Shown here: in pieces, positions 27,065 through 35,024 of the stretch
Position numbering within the stretch: the first letter of the stretch is position 1
Layout of the letters: each line of letters starts with the position of its first letter
NCBI GenBank assembly: GCA_963818645.1
Contig: CAWFTF010000012.1
Location: forward strand, 168,443 to 232,442
Origin: Gp6-AA40 sp963818645
GTDB lineage: Bacteria > Acidobacteriota > Vicinamibacteria > Vicinamibacterales > UBA2999
Length of the DNA: 64,000 nt
Direction: 5' to 3'
Program-made: the position numbers and the translations under genes
Notes under the pieces: model-generated
The model's input: the letters and a program-made list of their open reading frames with translations, nothing else
What the model was told of the DNA's origin: nothing
Databases searched by the model: none

Positions 27065-27565
27065 TTAGAAAGCGTTTCCAATGAATGGGAGCATGCGCCC
27101 CCAATAGATCACGAAGAACCACGACACGATCGACACAACGGCGATCACCTTCAGTGCGATCGGTCCGCCGCTGTCCAACGCCCTGGCCTCAACCTGTCTC
27201 CGGTAAAGAGCTTCGAAGTACACCGCGTTGAGGTTGGCGACGATGAGGAAGAAGACCTTGCCATAGAAGGCAGGATTGTCGACGTATTGGTCTGGTGCGC
27301 CGATGAAGAACGTCACGCCTGTCAGCGCGGACAGCGCGAATCCGAACTTCGCCCAGGGCATCAGCGTCCACGCCGCGCTGATGGGCACGCGCTTCATGAA
27401 CCCGAGCAGCCGGAGATCGAAGAAGCCGGCGATGCCGATGAGAAGCGAGAGACCGAAGAAGTGCAGGATCTCGCACAGGGGCCACAGCCAGGGAGCGACA
27501 CGAATGGCTTCCGAGATCGACGTCCCGCGAAGCCAGGCCGCAAAGAGATCGAGCGTTTCGTTCAT
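27065..27565 (-). CDS. Small integral membrane protein, DUF6644-like (copy A)
   Basis: 166 residues from ATG 27565 (MNETLDLFAAWLRGTSISEA). An upstream frame to 28105 is spurious. Four hydrophobic segments: PLCEILHFFGLSLLIGIAGF, GFALSALTGVTFFIGA, VFFLIVANLNAVYF and VIAVVSIVSWFFVIYWG. A conserved-looking His lies in the first helix. The gene is related in length and pattern to the one directly upstream. Function unknown; similar proteins often lie near cytochrome or metal-related genes. Confidence 0.75.
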   Translation of the reverse strand: MNETLDLFAAWLRGTSISEAIRVAPWLWPLCEILHFFGLSLLIGIAGFFDLRLLGFMKRVPISAAWTLMPWAKFGFALSALTGVTFFIGAPDQYVDNPAFYGKVFFLIVANLNAVYFEALYRRQVEARALDSGGPIALKVIAVVSIVSWFFVIYWGRMLPFIGNAF

Positions 27566-27576
27566 CGCAGTCTCCG

Positions 27577-28050
27577 TTACACGTAGGCCATATAACGGCC
27601 AGTGACGATCGCCAGGAACCACAGCGCCAGCGAGGCTGCGGCGAGCGCGCGGCTCGTCGGTGTTTCGACGACGCCGGCGTCGCCTCGCCCGTAGACCGTT
27701 CGCTTGAGCGCGAACAACAACACAACGCCCACGACGATGATTCCGAGCTTCGTCATGAAGACCCAGGTCGTCCCCTTGGTCGTTGCATCGCCGACGAAAA
27801 GCGCGACGCCTGAGATCGCGTTTACCCAGAACCCGATCCACATCACGGGAAACAGCTTCTCGAGCGGCGCAAGCGGAATTGCCCTGCCCCACCCGAGGAG
27901 TCGAAGGTCGAGCACGGCGTTGCCGCCGACGAGGACGCCTAGACCGATGGTGTGAAGGGTGAGCACCGCGGGGTACGCCCAGATCGACGGCGACTCGCGC
28001 AGCCACGTGCCGAATCCGCTGTTCTCCAACGACGCGAGCAACTCCATCAT
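27577..28050 (-). CDS. Small integral membrane protein, DUF6644-like (copy B)
   Basis: 157 residues with four predicted TM helices: YPAVLTLHTIGLGVLVGGNA, LFPVMWIGFWVNAISGVALF, FMTKLGIIVVGVVLLFALK and ALAAASLALWFLAIVTGRYM. The first helix holds a His (TLHTIG) like its neighbour (ILHFFG), suggesting a possible haem ligand. It lies eleven bases upstream of copy A, so the pair is probably co-transcribed and co-functional. No named family is certain. Confidence 0.72.
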   Translation of the reverse strand: MMELLASLENSGFGTWLRESPSIWAYPAVLTLHTIGLGVLVGGNAVLDLRLLGWGRAIPLAPLEKLFPVMWIGFWVNAISGVALFVGDATTKGTTWVFMTKLGIIVVGVVLLFALKRTVYGRGDAGVVETPTSRALAAASLALWFLAIVTGRYMAYV

Positions 28051-28207
28051 TTGTCGATCTCCTCGTCGTCAGGCATCGGTGCAAGTCGGCAGCCACTCGC
28101 CACACGCTCCAAGACCTTCGTTTTTCCGAGAGATTTCGCTGGACGCCCGACGACTCGAATGGGGAGCGGGAGATCTTCCGCGGGATGGGGAAATTTGCCG
28201 CAGTCGA

Positions 28208-28235
28208 TCACGCGGCCCCCTGAGGGACCGCGTGA
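28208..28235. terminator. Strong hairpin downstream of hsp20
   Basis: TCACGCGG faces CCGCGTGA with a short loop of C and G runs, just after the hsp20 stop on the minus strand. There is no T-tract, so it may be a repeat hairpin or a weak terminator. Confidence 0.35.
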
Positions 28236-28247
28236 CCCGTGAAGCGA

Positions 28248-28742
28248 TTATGCGGCCGGCTTGACGACCTTCTTCTCTTCGCCTGCGATCTCGACTTTCC
28301 GTGGCGCGGTGACGGCTGTCGCCGGAAGGGGCACCACGACCTCGAGAACGCCGTTTTCGAAGGTCGCCTTGACGTCGGCAGGATTGATTCCGACCGGCAG
28401 CGGTACGGTCCGCACAAACTTCCCGTATGCCCGCTCGGCCGTGTACCAGTTGTGTTTCTTCTCTTCCTCCTCCAGTCTTCGTTCGCCTTCGACTGTGAAG
28501 TGGTCTTCCGCCACGGTGACGGTGATCTCCTCCTTCTTCAAGCCGGGGAGTTCGAACCTGGCGACGAGATGACGATTCTTTTCGACCACTTCGAGTGTTG
28601 GCGTCCAGGCGAACTCACCAAACACTCGCGCGGGGGCGGCAAACGGTGCCCATCCCTCCTCGAAGAATCGATCGAAGTCGCGCAGCATCCTGCGAACGAA
28701 CGCTCGCGGCTCAACTCGCGTGAGTTCCTTGTTGGTCAACAT
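28248..28742 (-). CDS. Hsp20/alpha-crystallin small heat-shock protein (copy 1)
   Basis: 164 residues. The ATG at 28742 is preceded by GGAGGTGAG, a strong Shine-Dalgarno sequence. The alpha-crystallin domain spans about residues 50-150 (TPTLEVVEKNRHLVARFELP, VAEDHFTVEGERRLEEEE, PLPVGINPADVKATFENGVL, EVVVPLP). The C-terminal Lys-rich tail ends KKVVKPAA. An ATP-independent holdase chaperone. A second, shorter Hsp20 is at 37143-37544. Confidence 0.93.
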   Translation of the reverse strand: MLTNKELTRVEPRAFVRRMLRDFDRFFEEGWAPFAAPARVFGEFAWTPTLEVVEKNRHLVARFELPGLKKEEITVTVAEDHFTVEGERRLEEEEKKHNWYTAERAYGKFVRTVPLPVGINPADVKATFENGVLEVVVPLPATAVTAPRKVEIAGEEKKVVKPAA

Positions 28743-29007
28743 GACTCACCTCCGTCTTCTCATGACCTCCTTGTCATTCGTCAGCAAAGAGAGCAACGGT
28801 CGTGCCTTGGACACCCAGTCATCTCGCTGTCGATCTCATGCTGACTCACGAGCGCACGACGGCCGCGCGCGGTCGTTTTCGCATGCACCGGGGAATTTCC
28901 CGGACGGCAGAAAGCAACATCACTGCGACGGCAGCGAACGGGCGACGGAACATGTTGAATTGAGTGGCTGAACTCTTGCACTTGCACGGATGAAACGGAG
29001 GGCAGCC

Positions 29008-29760
29008 ATGTTTGACCTCATCGCCGGGCGAGAAAAACACCTCCCAAGTCACGCGACAGTACCGCTCCTGCTCTCCACGTCCGCCCAAGCAGCGGTCATC
29101 GCGCTGATATTCGTGCTCCCTCTGTTGTTCATGACCGAGCGACTGCCGGAGGTCCCGACGATGATGGCGTTTGTCGCGGACATGCCCGCTCCGCCTCCGC
29201 CACCGCCCCCACCGCCCCCGGCGGCCGCGAAGCCGAAGCAGGCAACGCCGAAACCCGAGGCCGCAGCACAACAGAATCAGTTCATCGCGCCACTCGAGGA
29301 GCCGGCGGAGATCGCTGCGCTTCCCGACGACGAGGGGTCCGATACCGGCGTGCCCGGAGGTGTCGAGGGCGGTATTCCGGGTGGCGTCGTGGGTGGCGTT
29401 GTCGGTGGTCTGCCTGAAGCGCCTCCCCCTCCGCCACCGGCACCGACGCCGACGCCGCGCACCCCGGTTCGCATCGGAGGACAGATCAAACAGCCACAAC
29501 TGCTGAAGCGAATCGAACCCGAGTACCCGCCGCTCGCAGTCAAGGCACACATTCAAGGCATCGTCATCCTGGAGGCAACCGTCAACGAGGACGGCGCGGT
29601 CGCGGAGGTGAGACTTCTGAGGTCGGCAAATCCGCTGCTCGATCGGGAAGCAGAGATCGCGCTGCGGCAATGGCGCTATTCACCGCTCGACCTCAACGGA
29701 ACTCATGTGCCCTTCGTGCTCACCGTCACCTTGTCGTTCTTTCTGGAGGCGCCCAGTTAG
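29008..29760 (+). CDS. TonB-family energy-transducing protein
   Basis: 250 residues from ATG 29008, with CGGAGGG six bases upstream; an earlier in-frame ATG at 28990 is less likely. The N-terminal TM segment is AAVIALIFVLPLLFM. Then comes a periplasmic run of ten prolines (APPPPPPPPPPAAAKPK), a Gly-Val-rich stretch (GGVEGGIPGGVVGGVVGG) and a second Pro run. The C-terminal TonB domain is PEYPPLAVKAHIQGIVILEA, VNEDGAVAEVRLLRSANPLL, ALRQWRYSPLDLNG. It couples the proton motive force to outer-membrane receptors. No exbBD here. Confidence 0.9.
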   Translation: MFDLIAGREKHLPSHATVPLLLSTSAQAAVIALIFVLPLLFMTERLPEVPTMMAFVADMPAPPPPPPPPPPAAAKPKQATPKPEAAAQQNQFIAPLEEPAEIAALPDDEGSDTGVPGGVEGGIPGGVVGGVVGGLPEAPPPPPPAPTPTPRTPVRIGGQIKQPQLLKRIEPEYPPLAVKAHIQGIVILEATVNEDGAVAEVRLLRSANPLLDREAEIALRQWRYSPLDLNGTHVPFVLTVTLSFFLEAPS

Positions 29761-29771
29761 GAGGAATCACC

Positions 29772-29975
29772 ATGGCCAGGATCGCAATCGCCACACGGCA
29801 AACGGCATGGGAGTGCAAATGGAGCCGCCCCGGTTTCCGGCTGGCTGGGATCGACGAGGCGCAGCAACCAGAGAGCGTCTGGGTGTGCGTCCGGACAGGG
29901 CAACGCCGCAAGCTCGCCGAGCACACATGCGACCACTGCCCGTACTGGCAGCAGGATGAATTTCGGAAGAACTAG
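29772..29975 (+). CDS. Small Cys-pair protein of unknown function
   Basis: 67 residues. GGAGGAAT lies six bases before ATG 29772, so translation is well supported, and it follows the TonB gene by only eleven bases. Sequence: MARIAIATRQTAWECKWS, then PESVWVCVRTGQRRKL and HTCDHCPYWQ. The CxxC plus upstream cysteines suggest a zinc or redox knuckle. I do not recognise the family. Its end overlaps the uvrC stop on the opposite strand by four bases. Confidence 0.7.
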   Translation: MARIAIATRQTAWECKWSRPGFRLAGIDEAQQPESVWVCVRTGQRRKLAEHTCDHCPYWQQDEFRKN

Positions 29976-31936
29976 CGGCTCGTCTGGGCGAAGTAGTCGA
30001 TGACGGCGCGAGCCGCATTCGCTCCGACCACGTGTTCGAGCTCCTCGCGCGTGGCGCGACGAACGCCCGCGAGGCTGCCGAACGTGGTCAGCAACGCGCG
30101 CCGGCGACGCGGACCGATACCCGGAATGCCATCGAGCTCCGAGCGCAGATCGCGCATCGAGCGCGCCTTGCGATGGAACGTCACGGCGAATCGATGGGCC
30201 TCGTCACGAATTCGCTGAAGGAGCAACAGCGCCGGATCGTGTTCGTCGAGCACGAGCGGCTCCATCCGATCCCGCGTGAACAGCAGTTCTTCTTTCTTTG
30301 CGATGCCGACCGCGACCAGGTTCGCCAATCCAATCTGCTCCAGCGCCTCGTAGGCTGCTGAGAGCTGCCCCTTGCCGCCGTCGATCAGGATCAGATCGGG
30401 AAACGGCCCGCCGCCTTCGAGCACCGCGCGATACCGACGCTGCACCACTTCTCGCATGGCGGCGAAGTCATCCGGGATCCGGGGTCCGGGGTCCGGGATC
30501 CGGGGTTCGGGATTCGGGATCCGGGATTCGGGGTTCGGGATTCGGGATTCGGGATTCGGGATTCGGGGTTCGGGATCGAAAACCGCAGACTGAGGACTGA
30601 GGACCGTGGACTGAGGACCGACGCCCGCGAACCGGAGCCCGCGCACGCGAAACTTGCGGTACTCGCTCCTCTTCATCCTCCCGTCTTCACACACCACCAT
30701 CGACGCAACCGTGTCACTGCCCTGGATCGTCGAAATGTCGAAGCAGTCGATGCGACGCGGAATGGCGGGAAGATTGAGCCTGCTGCGCAGCGTTTCGAGC
30801 GCATCGAAGTGCGCTGCCGTCGTCTCGTTGAAGCGCGTGCGATAGGAGAGCTCCGCGTTGCGAGTGGCCAGCTCCACCAGCGCGCGCTTGTCGCCGCGCT
30901 GCGGCACCAGGATCCGCACCCTTCGGCCCGCGCGAGCGGTCAGCAATTCCTCCATCGCTTCAACGTCTTCAATCTCCTCCGGCAGATTGATCTCCGTCGC
31001 CGCGACGCGAAGCTCGTAGAACTGCATCAGTGCCGCATGCAGAACGTCGGCGGCGCCGCCCGCGATGGCGCCGGGATCGGTCCCGAGCTCGACGCGTTCT
31101 ACAACGCGACCCCCTCGCACTTGAAAGACCTGAATCGCGCCACCGCTCGGTCCAACCTTCAAGCCGAATACGTCCCGATCGCCCAGCCCGGCACTGGCGA
31201 CCTTCTGCTGCCGGTCGCGAAGCGTTTGCACCGTGCGCAGGGCATCTCGCAGTTGCGCGGCTTCTTCGAATCGTTCTCCATCGGATGCCGACCGCATGCG
31301 GTCAAGCAATCGCTCGATGAGCTCGTCGTTCCGGCCTTCGAGCAGCAATCTCGTGTTCGCGACCGCCACTCCGTACTGATCTTCGGTGCAGATTTCCGCC
31401 ACGCAGGGTGCCAGGCACCGTTTGATGTCGTACTCGAGGCAGGGGCGGCCGCGTTGTCCGGTAATCACCTCGTTGCACGAGCGAATACCGAACACACGGT
31501 GCGACAGCGTCATCGTCCGGCGGGCCAGCTTGGCTGGCAGAAAGGGTCCGGCATAGAAGTCGCCGGTCTTTTCGACGCTGCGTGCCACCAGAATCCGCGG
31601 AAACGCTTCGCTCGTCGTCAACCGCAGGTACGGGTAGTTCTTGTCGTCTCGCAGCAGAATGTTGTAACGAGGCGATCGCTGCTTGATCAGGTTCGTCTCG
31701 AGGACGAGCGCCTCCATGACCGAGTCGGTGACGATGACCTCGACGCGAGCGATCTCGTCGAGCAGCGCATCATGACGCGGGCTCAGGCCGTATGCGCCGA
31801 GATAACTGCGCACGCGATCGCGAAGCGAGCGAGCTTTTCCGACGTAAATCGTTTCACCCGCGCTGTTGACCCACAGATACACGCCTGGCTGCTCGGGCAA
31901 GCGGGCCAGCTGATCCTTGAGGTCATGAACGGGCAT
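29972..31936 (-). CDS. uvrC: Excinuclease ABC subunit C with an in-frame repeat insertion
   Basis: 654 residues. The GIY-YIG domain is at the N-terminus (LPEQPGVYLWVNSAGETIYV, GKARSLRDRVRSYL), with a UvrB-binding segment near residue 200 (LIERLLDRMRSASDGERFEE). The RNase-H-like 5' nuclease domain has RRIDCFDISTIQGSD and PDLILIDGGKGQ, and the tandem HhH lies at the end (LDGIPGIGPRRRRALLTTFG). Between KFRVRGLRF and DDFAAMREV are about 53 extra residues made of the repeats PQS and RIPNPES. They sit in a loop of the nuclease domain. Nucleotide excision repair with UvrA and UvrB. Confidence 0.96.
   Translation of the reverse strand: MPVHDLKDQLARLPEQPGVYLWVNSAGETIYVGKARSLRDRVRSYLGAYGLSPRHDALLDEIARVEVIVTDSVMEALVLETNLIKQRSPRYNILLRDDKNYPYLRLTTSEAFPRILVARSVEKTGDFYAGPFLPAKLARRTMTLSHRVFGIRSCNEVITGQRGRPCLEYDIKRCLAPCVAEICTEDQYGVAVANTRLLLEGRNDELIERLLDRMRSASDGERFEEAAQLRDALRTVQTLRDRQQKVASAGLGDRDVFGLKVGPSGGAIQVFQVRGGRVVERVELGTDPGAIAGGAADVLHAALMQFYELRVAATEINLPEEIEDVEAMEELLTARAGRRVRILVPQRGDKRALVELATRNAELSYRTRFNETTAAHFDALETLRSRLNLPAIPRRIDCFDISTIQGSDTVASMVVCEDGRMKRSEYRKFRVRGLRFAGVGPQSTVLSPQSAVFDPEPRIPNPESRIPNPESRIPNPEPRIPDPGPRIPDDFAAMREVVQRRYRAVLEGGGPFPDLILIDGGKGQLSAAYEALEQIGLANLVAVGIAKKEELLFTRDRMEPLVLDEHDPALLLLQRIRDEAHRFAVTFHRKARSMRDLRSELDGIPGIGPRRRRALLTTFGSLAGVRRATREELEHVVGANAARAVIDYFAQTSR
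30470..30628. repeat. Heptamer repeat inserted in frame in uvrC
   Basis: About 14 units of GGGATTC/GGGATCC/GGGGTTC type at 30474-30575, followed by GGACTGA/GGACCGT type at 30588-30625. The 7-bp unit yields a 7-residue peptide period (RIPNPES) because 3 x 7 bp is 21 bp. There are no stops in the coding frame. Residues about 437-489 of UvrC. Confidence 0.85.
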
Positions 31937-32049
31937 GGGCTACCATGACTGGTTCGTTCTCGGTTGAAGAACCTTTAATTGTACTCACTGAAACACTGCT
32001 ATGAACCTTCGCCGTCGCGACAGACGCTGACCGGACGCTGCGCTTACGA

Positions 32050-32841
32050 ATGACCGTTACGGGCTTCATCGGCACCGTCTGCATGTTCCCGCTGCGCGCG
32101 ATCATCGGCGCCAGCGTGGCACTTGGCATCCATCCCAACGTTCTCACGCTCATCGGCGTTCTGATCAATGTCGGCGCGGCCTGGGCGCTCGGGAAACAGC
32201 ACTTCCTGCTCGCCGGCGTCATCATGATCGTCGCCAACATCTTCGACTTCATCGACGGCAAGGTGGCGCACATCACCAACACCGTCTCGCGGTTCGGCGC
32301 CTTCTGGGACTCGACGCTGGATCGCTTCTCCGATATCGCCCTCTTCCTGGGCCTGATCTACCTCTATGCATCGCTGAGGCGCACCGACTATGTGATGGTG
32401 ACCGCGCTCGCCATGATGTTTTCGATCATGACGAGCTACGCGCGGGCCAGGGCCGAATCGCTCATCGACAAGTGCAAGGTTGGCTTCATGGAGCGGCCCG
32501 AGCGTATCGTGCTGTTCATGATCGGGGCGTTTCCGTCGCCGATTCCTCCCTTCGACCACCGCATGGCCGCGGTGCTCTGGGTGATTCTGATTCTGTCGAT
32601 CGTGACGGTGGCCAATCGCATCCACTACACCTACCTCGTCCTCAACGAGAAGCCAATCCCGGAAGGGTCGAACGTGCTGACCAGGGCGTTCTCGCGCGCG
32701 TTCTTCTGGCGCGACGAGCGGGCGAGCGTTCCGTACGACCTGTGGGTGATCGCGATCCTGGCGTTCGTCTGGCTCACGCCGCCCGACTGGCTCCGCGACC
32801 CGACAGCGTCCGGCCTTGGGATCTGGGAGTGGATCAGATAG
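32050..32841 (+). CDS. CDP-alcohol phosphatidyltransferase family membrane protein
   Basis: 263 residues with about six TM segments. The CDP-alcohol motif is present as DFIDGKVAHITNTVSRFGAFWDSTLD. Its spacing (D-x2-DG-x2-A-x9-G-x3-D-x3-D) is intact, but the usual Arg after the Ala is His. Family members transfer a phosphatidyl group from CDP-diacylglycerol to an alcohol such as glycerol phosphate or inositol phosphate at the inner membrane. The 3' end overlaps the next gene by about 13 bp. A second family member is at 46455-47387. Confidence 0.88.
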   Translation: MTVTGFIGTVCMFPLRAIIGASVALGIHPNVLTLIGVLINVGAAWALGKQHFLLAGVIMIVANIFDFIDGKVAHITNTVSRFGAFWDSTLDRFSDIALFLGLIYLYASLRRTDYVMVTALAMMFSIMTSYARARAESLIDKCKVGFMERPERIVLFMIGAFPSPIPPFDHRMAAVLWVILILSIVTVANRIHYTYLVLNEKPIPEGSNVLTRAFSRAFFWRDERASVPYDLWVIAILAFVWLTPPDWLRDPTASGLGIWEWIR

Positions 32842-33629
32842 GACCACGAGACGGGCAGTCCTCGCCTGACGCTACTGAGGCGTCACGAATCCTGCGTGAG
32901 CTCAGCTCATTCGGTCCGGTGCTCGCGGTAAAGCTGTACCGTCTGACGCTCGATCCCGTACCTGCGATTCCAACGCTCCCCTGCCTCGACCATGAGGCCA
33001 TGCTGCACGAAGGCGTGGCTCCCCATCTTGCCGTTTACATTCAGGATGGATCATCCGGGGATATCCACGAGGTGGTTGTTGTCCCGTCCGAGCATCGCAT
33101 CGAGGAGGACATCGTTTCGACCTGGGGCGAATGCTCCCCGGATTCCCGTGCGCGCCTGCTGTCCGTCGTGAGGCAGCGCTTTCCGAACTACCAGGCTCAG
33201 GAGACGAAACCTTCCTGGTGGCGCGGCGATCGGCGTGTGGCCACGGCATGCCGCGCGCAGGTCACGCTGCGAGACGTCCTGCTCGGCACAGATGTCGCGC
33301 GCGTGAAGAACGGCATCGATCGACTGCAGACGATCGCAATGCTGATGGAAAAGCAGTCGCGCGCCGCGTCCTGGGGCGTGCGCACAGTGAGCGGCCCATT
33401 CGTCGCTGCGGGCGGCGTAATCGTGTACTTCGTGTTCGGCGCACTCAGCTTCGGCATGAGCGAGTCAGCCGTCAACATCCTGCGCTACCTGCTGATCGGT
33501 CTGCTGGGTGGCTGGTTTCTGTATTACGGCGTCAAAGCTGTCCAGCTGACCGAAATGTCGAATCGGGTATGGAAGCGAACCGCCGAATACAACCTGATCC
33601 TCTCTGAACGTAAGCGACTGGGACAGTAG
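32829..33629 (+). CDS. Hypothetical protein with C-terminal membrane helices
   Basis: About 266 residues if started at GTG 32829, which overlaps the phosphatidyltransferase stop (translational coupling). No ATG exists before 33000, so the start is uncertain. The soluble N-terminal part has no motif I recognise (FGPVLAVKLYRLTLDPVPAI, APHLAVYIQDGSSGDIHEVV). Two helices lie near the end (FVAAGGVIVYFVFGALSFGM, ILRYLLIGLLGGWFLYYG). The final 20 residues are charged. Co-transcription with the upstream lipid enzyme suggests a membrane role, unproven. Confidence 0.65.
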   Translation: MDQIGPRDGQSSPDATEASRILRELSSFGPVLAVKLYRLTLDPVPAIPTLPCLDHEAMLHEGVAPHLAVYIQDGSSGDIHEVVVVPSEHRIEEDIVSTWGECSPDSRARLLSVVRQRFPNYQAQETKPSWWRGDRRVATACRAQVTLRDVLLGTDVARVKNGIDRLQTIAMLMEKQSRAASWGVRTVSGPFVAAGGVIVYFVFGALSFGMSESAVNILRYLLIGLLGGWFLYYGVKAVQLTEMSNRVWKRTAEYNLILSERKRLGQ

Positions 33630-33632
33630 AAC

Positions 33633-34118
33633 TGCAGTTCCGGGTTCCACGTTCCAGGTTCCGGGTTCGTGTTCGAGTGCTCTCGAACGACGAGACGCTC
33701 GCAAACAGCTTCGAGAAAGCGCGGCTTCCGCCGTAAGCCAGATCAGCGAAGGCTTCGGTCGGTTCGATCCCGTCGACTTCGCTCGCTTCGTCAAGATGGC
33801 ACGAGCGTCGCTAGTCGAGTGCCAGAATCATCTTCAGGATGCTGTCGATCGAGGTCACATCACAAACGACGTGCGCCACGAGTACGAGAAGCTCGCCAAA
33901 GATGCGTTGCTGGAGATCGGCGGGCTGCTCGACTACTTACAGTCGCCGGAGGCGAAAAGGAACGCGGAGCGAGTGCGGCAGAAACGCTTCGAGCGGCGGC
34001 TAGAACGAAATCGCCGTACTGGAACAGAGAACCCCGGAACGAGAACCCCGGAACCTAGAACCCTGAACCCGAACCTAGAACACGAACATGGAACCGGAAC
34101 CTGGAACCCGGAACGGTA
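33633..34118. mobile_element. Heptamer-repeat element with inverted arms around a 5'-truncated four-helix-bundle gene
   Basis: Left arm 33636-33672 reads GTTCCGG, GTTCCAC, GTTCCAG, GTTCCGG. Right arm 34021-34117 reads about a dozen units of GAACCCC/GGAACCT/GAACCCG type, the reverse complement. Between them is a remnant four-helix-bundle gene. Like the element at 15576-16264, it sits between two host genes and fills the whole gap, but uses a different heptamer. It has no transposase. The call as a mobile element is inference. Confidence 0.5.
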
Positions 34119-34119
34119 G
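33688..34119 (+). pseudogene. Four-helix-bundle protein, 5' truncated
   Basis: The reading frame gives SALERRDARKQLRESAASAV, SQISEGFGRFDPVDFARFVK, then MARASLVECQNHLQDAVDRG and LAKDALLEIGGLLDYLQS. This is the second half of the four-helix-bundle (IVS protein) family. The first 40-50 residues of the family are missing: only about 70 bp separate it from the upstream gene and most of that is repeat. There is no in-frame ATG before 33796. The C-terminal 25 residues (ENPGTRTPEPRTLNPNLEHE) are encoded by the right heptamer arm. Probably non-functional unless an alternative start is used. Confidence 0.7.
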
Positions 34120-34995
34120 TTAACTCGCCTTCCTCTTCTTCCCATTCGCTGCCTTCGCCTTTACAACCGGCTTCTCGAATGCAGCTTTGGCTGGCTTCTT
34201 CTTGTCGCTGCTGACTGAATCGAGGCTGCGACGGAGCGCCTCCATGAGATCGACGACCTTGGGCGGTTCCTGCACCTCGGGCGCGACGATTTCTTCACCG
34301 GCGATCTTGGCCTCGATGATCTTGCGGAGACCTTCCTTGTACTCGTCCTTGTAATCCTTCAGGTTCAACTCGCTCTCGAAGGACGAGATGACCTGCTTCG
34401 CAAGCTTCATCTCCTCGGGCTTGACCTTCGCCGGCAGGGACCCGAGCTCGTCGATCTGGTCGATGCTGCGAATCTCGGCATCGTGATGCAGCGTGTACAT
34501 CACGAGTCCCTTCTTCTGCGGCTTGACGGCGACCAGATACTCGCGCCCGTAGAGCGCCACTTTGCCGATGCCCGCCTTCCCCGACATTCCCTCGCGCATG
34601 ACTGCAAACGCAGACGCCGCCATCGGACCATCAGGCGCAAGGTAGTACGCGCGATCGACGTAGATCGGATCGATCGACGTGTCTTCGGTGAACTGCGCGA
34701 GATCGATCACACGAGTCGATTCGACTCGGACCTTTTCGATGTCCTCCTCGGACACCACGACGTAGCGGCCCTTCTCGAACTCGTAGCCCTTGGCGAGCTC
34801 GGTGTTGGCGACCTCGCGTTCGCAGTGCGGGCACCAGCGTTTCTGCTGGATGCGTGTCTGGCACTCGGCGTGAAGCTGGTTGAAGGAGAGCGCCGCGGCC
34901 GATTCAGTCGCCGGATACACCTTCACCGGGATGGTGACCAGACTGACCTTGAGATAGCCCTTCCACGTAGGTCGAGGAGACATATGTCCGGACAT
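34120..34995 (-). CDS. ku: Non-homologous end-joining protein Ku
   Basis: 291 residues, usual for prokaryotic Ku, which binds DNA ends as a dimer and recruits LigD. Motifs: RPTWKGYLKVSLVTIPVKVY, FNQLHAECQTRIQQKRWCPH, CEREVANTELAKGYEFEKGR, and IDPIYVDRAYYLAP. The C-terminus is Lys-rich (KKKPAKAAFEKPVVKAKAAN), as in Ku proteins with DNA-binding tails. Starts at ATG 34995 or 34983. No ligD in this window. Confidence 0.95.
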   Translation of the reverse strand: MSGHMSPRPTWKGYLKVSLVTIPVKVYPATESAAALSFNQLHAECQTRIQQKRWCPHCEREVANTELAKGYEFEKGRYVVVSEEDIEKVRVESTRVIDLAQFTEDTSIDPIYVDRAYYLAPDGPMAASAFAVMREGMSGKAGIGKVALYGREYLVAVKPQKKGLVMYTLHHDAEIRSIDQIDELGSLPAKVKPEEMKLAKQVISSFESELNLKDYKDEYKEGLRKIIEAKIAGEEIVAPEVQEPPKVVDLMEALRRSLDSVSSDKKKPAKAAFEKPVVKAKAANGKKRKAS

Positions 34996-35024
34996 TATCG
35001 GTGCAAATTCGCCGGCCGAACAGG

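Noticed and set aside
30470..30628. CRISPR-like short regular repeats
   Set aside because: The unit is 7 bp with no unique spacers and no cas genes; it is tandem repeat sequence read within uvrC.
30809..31948. Long plus-strand frame antisense to uvrC
   Set aside because: Shadow of a well-supported uvrC gene.
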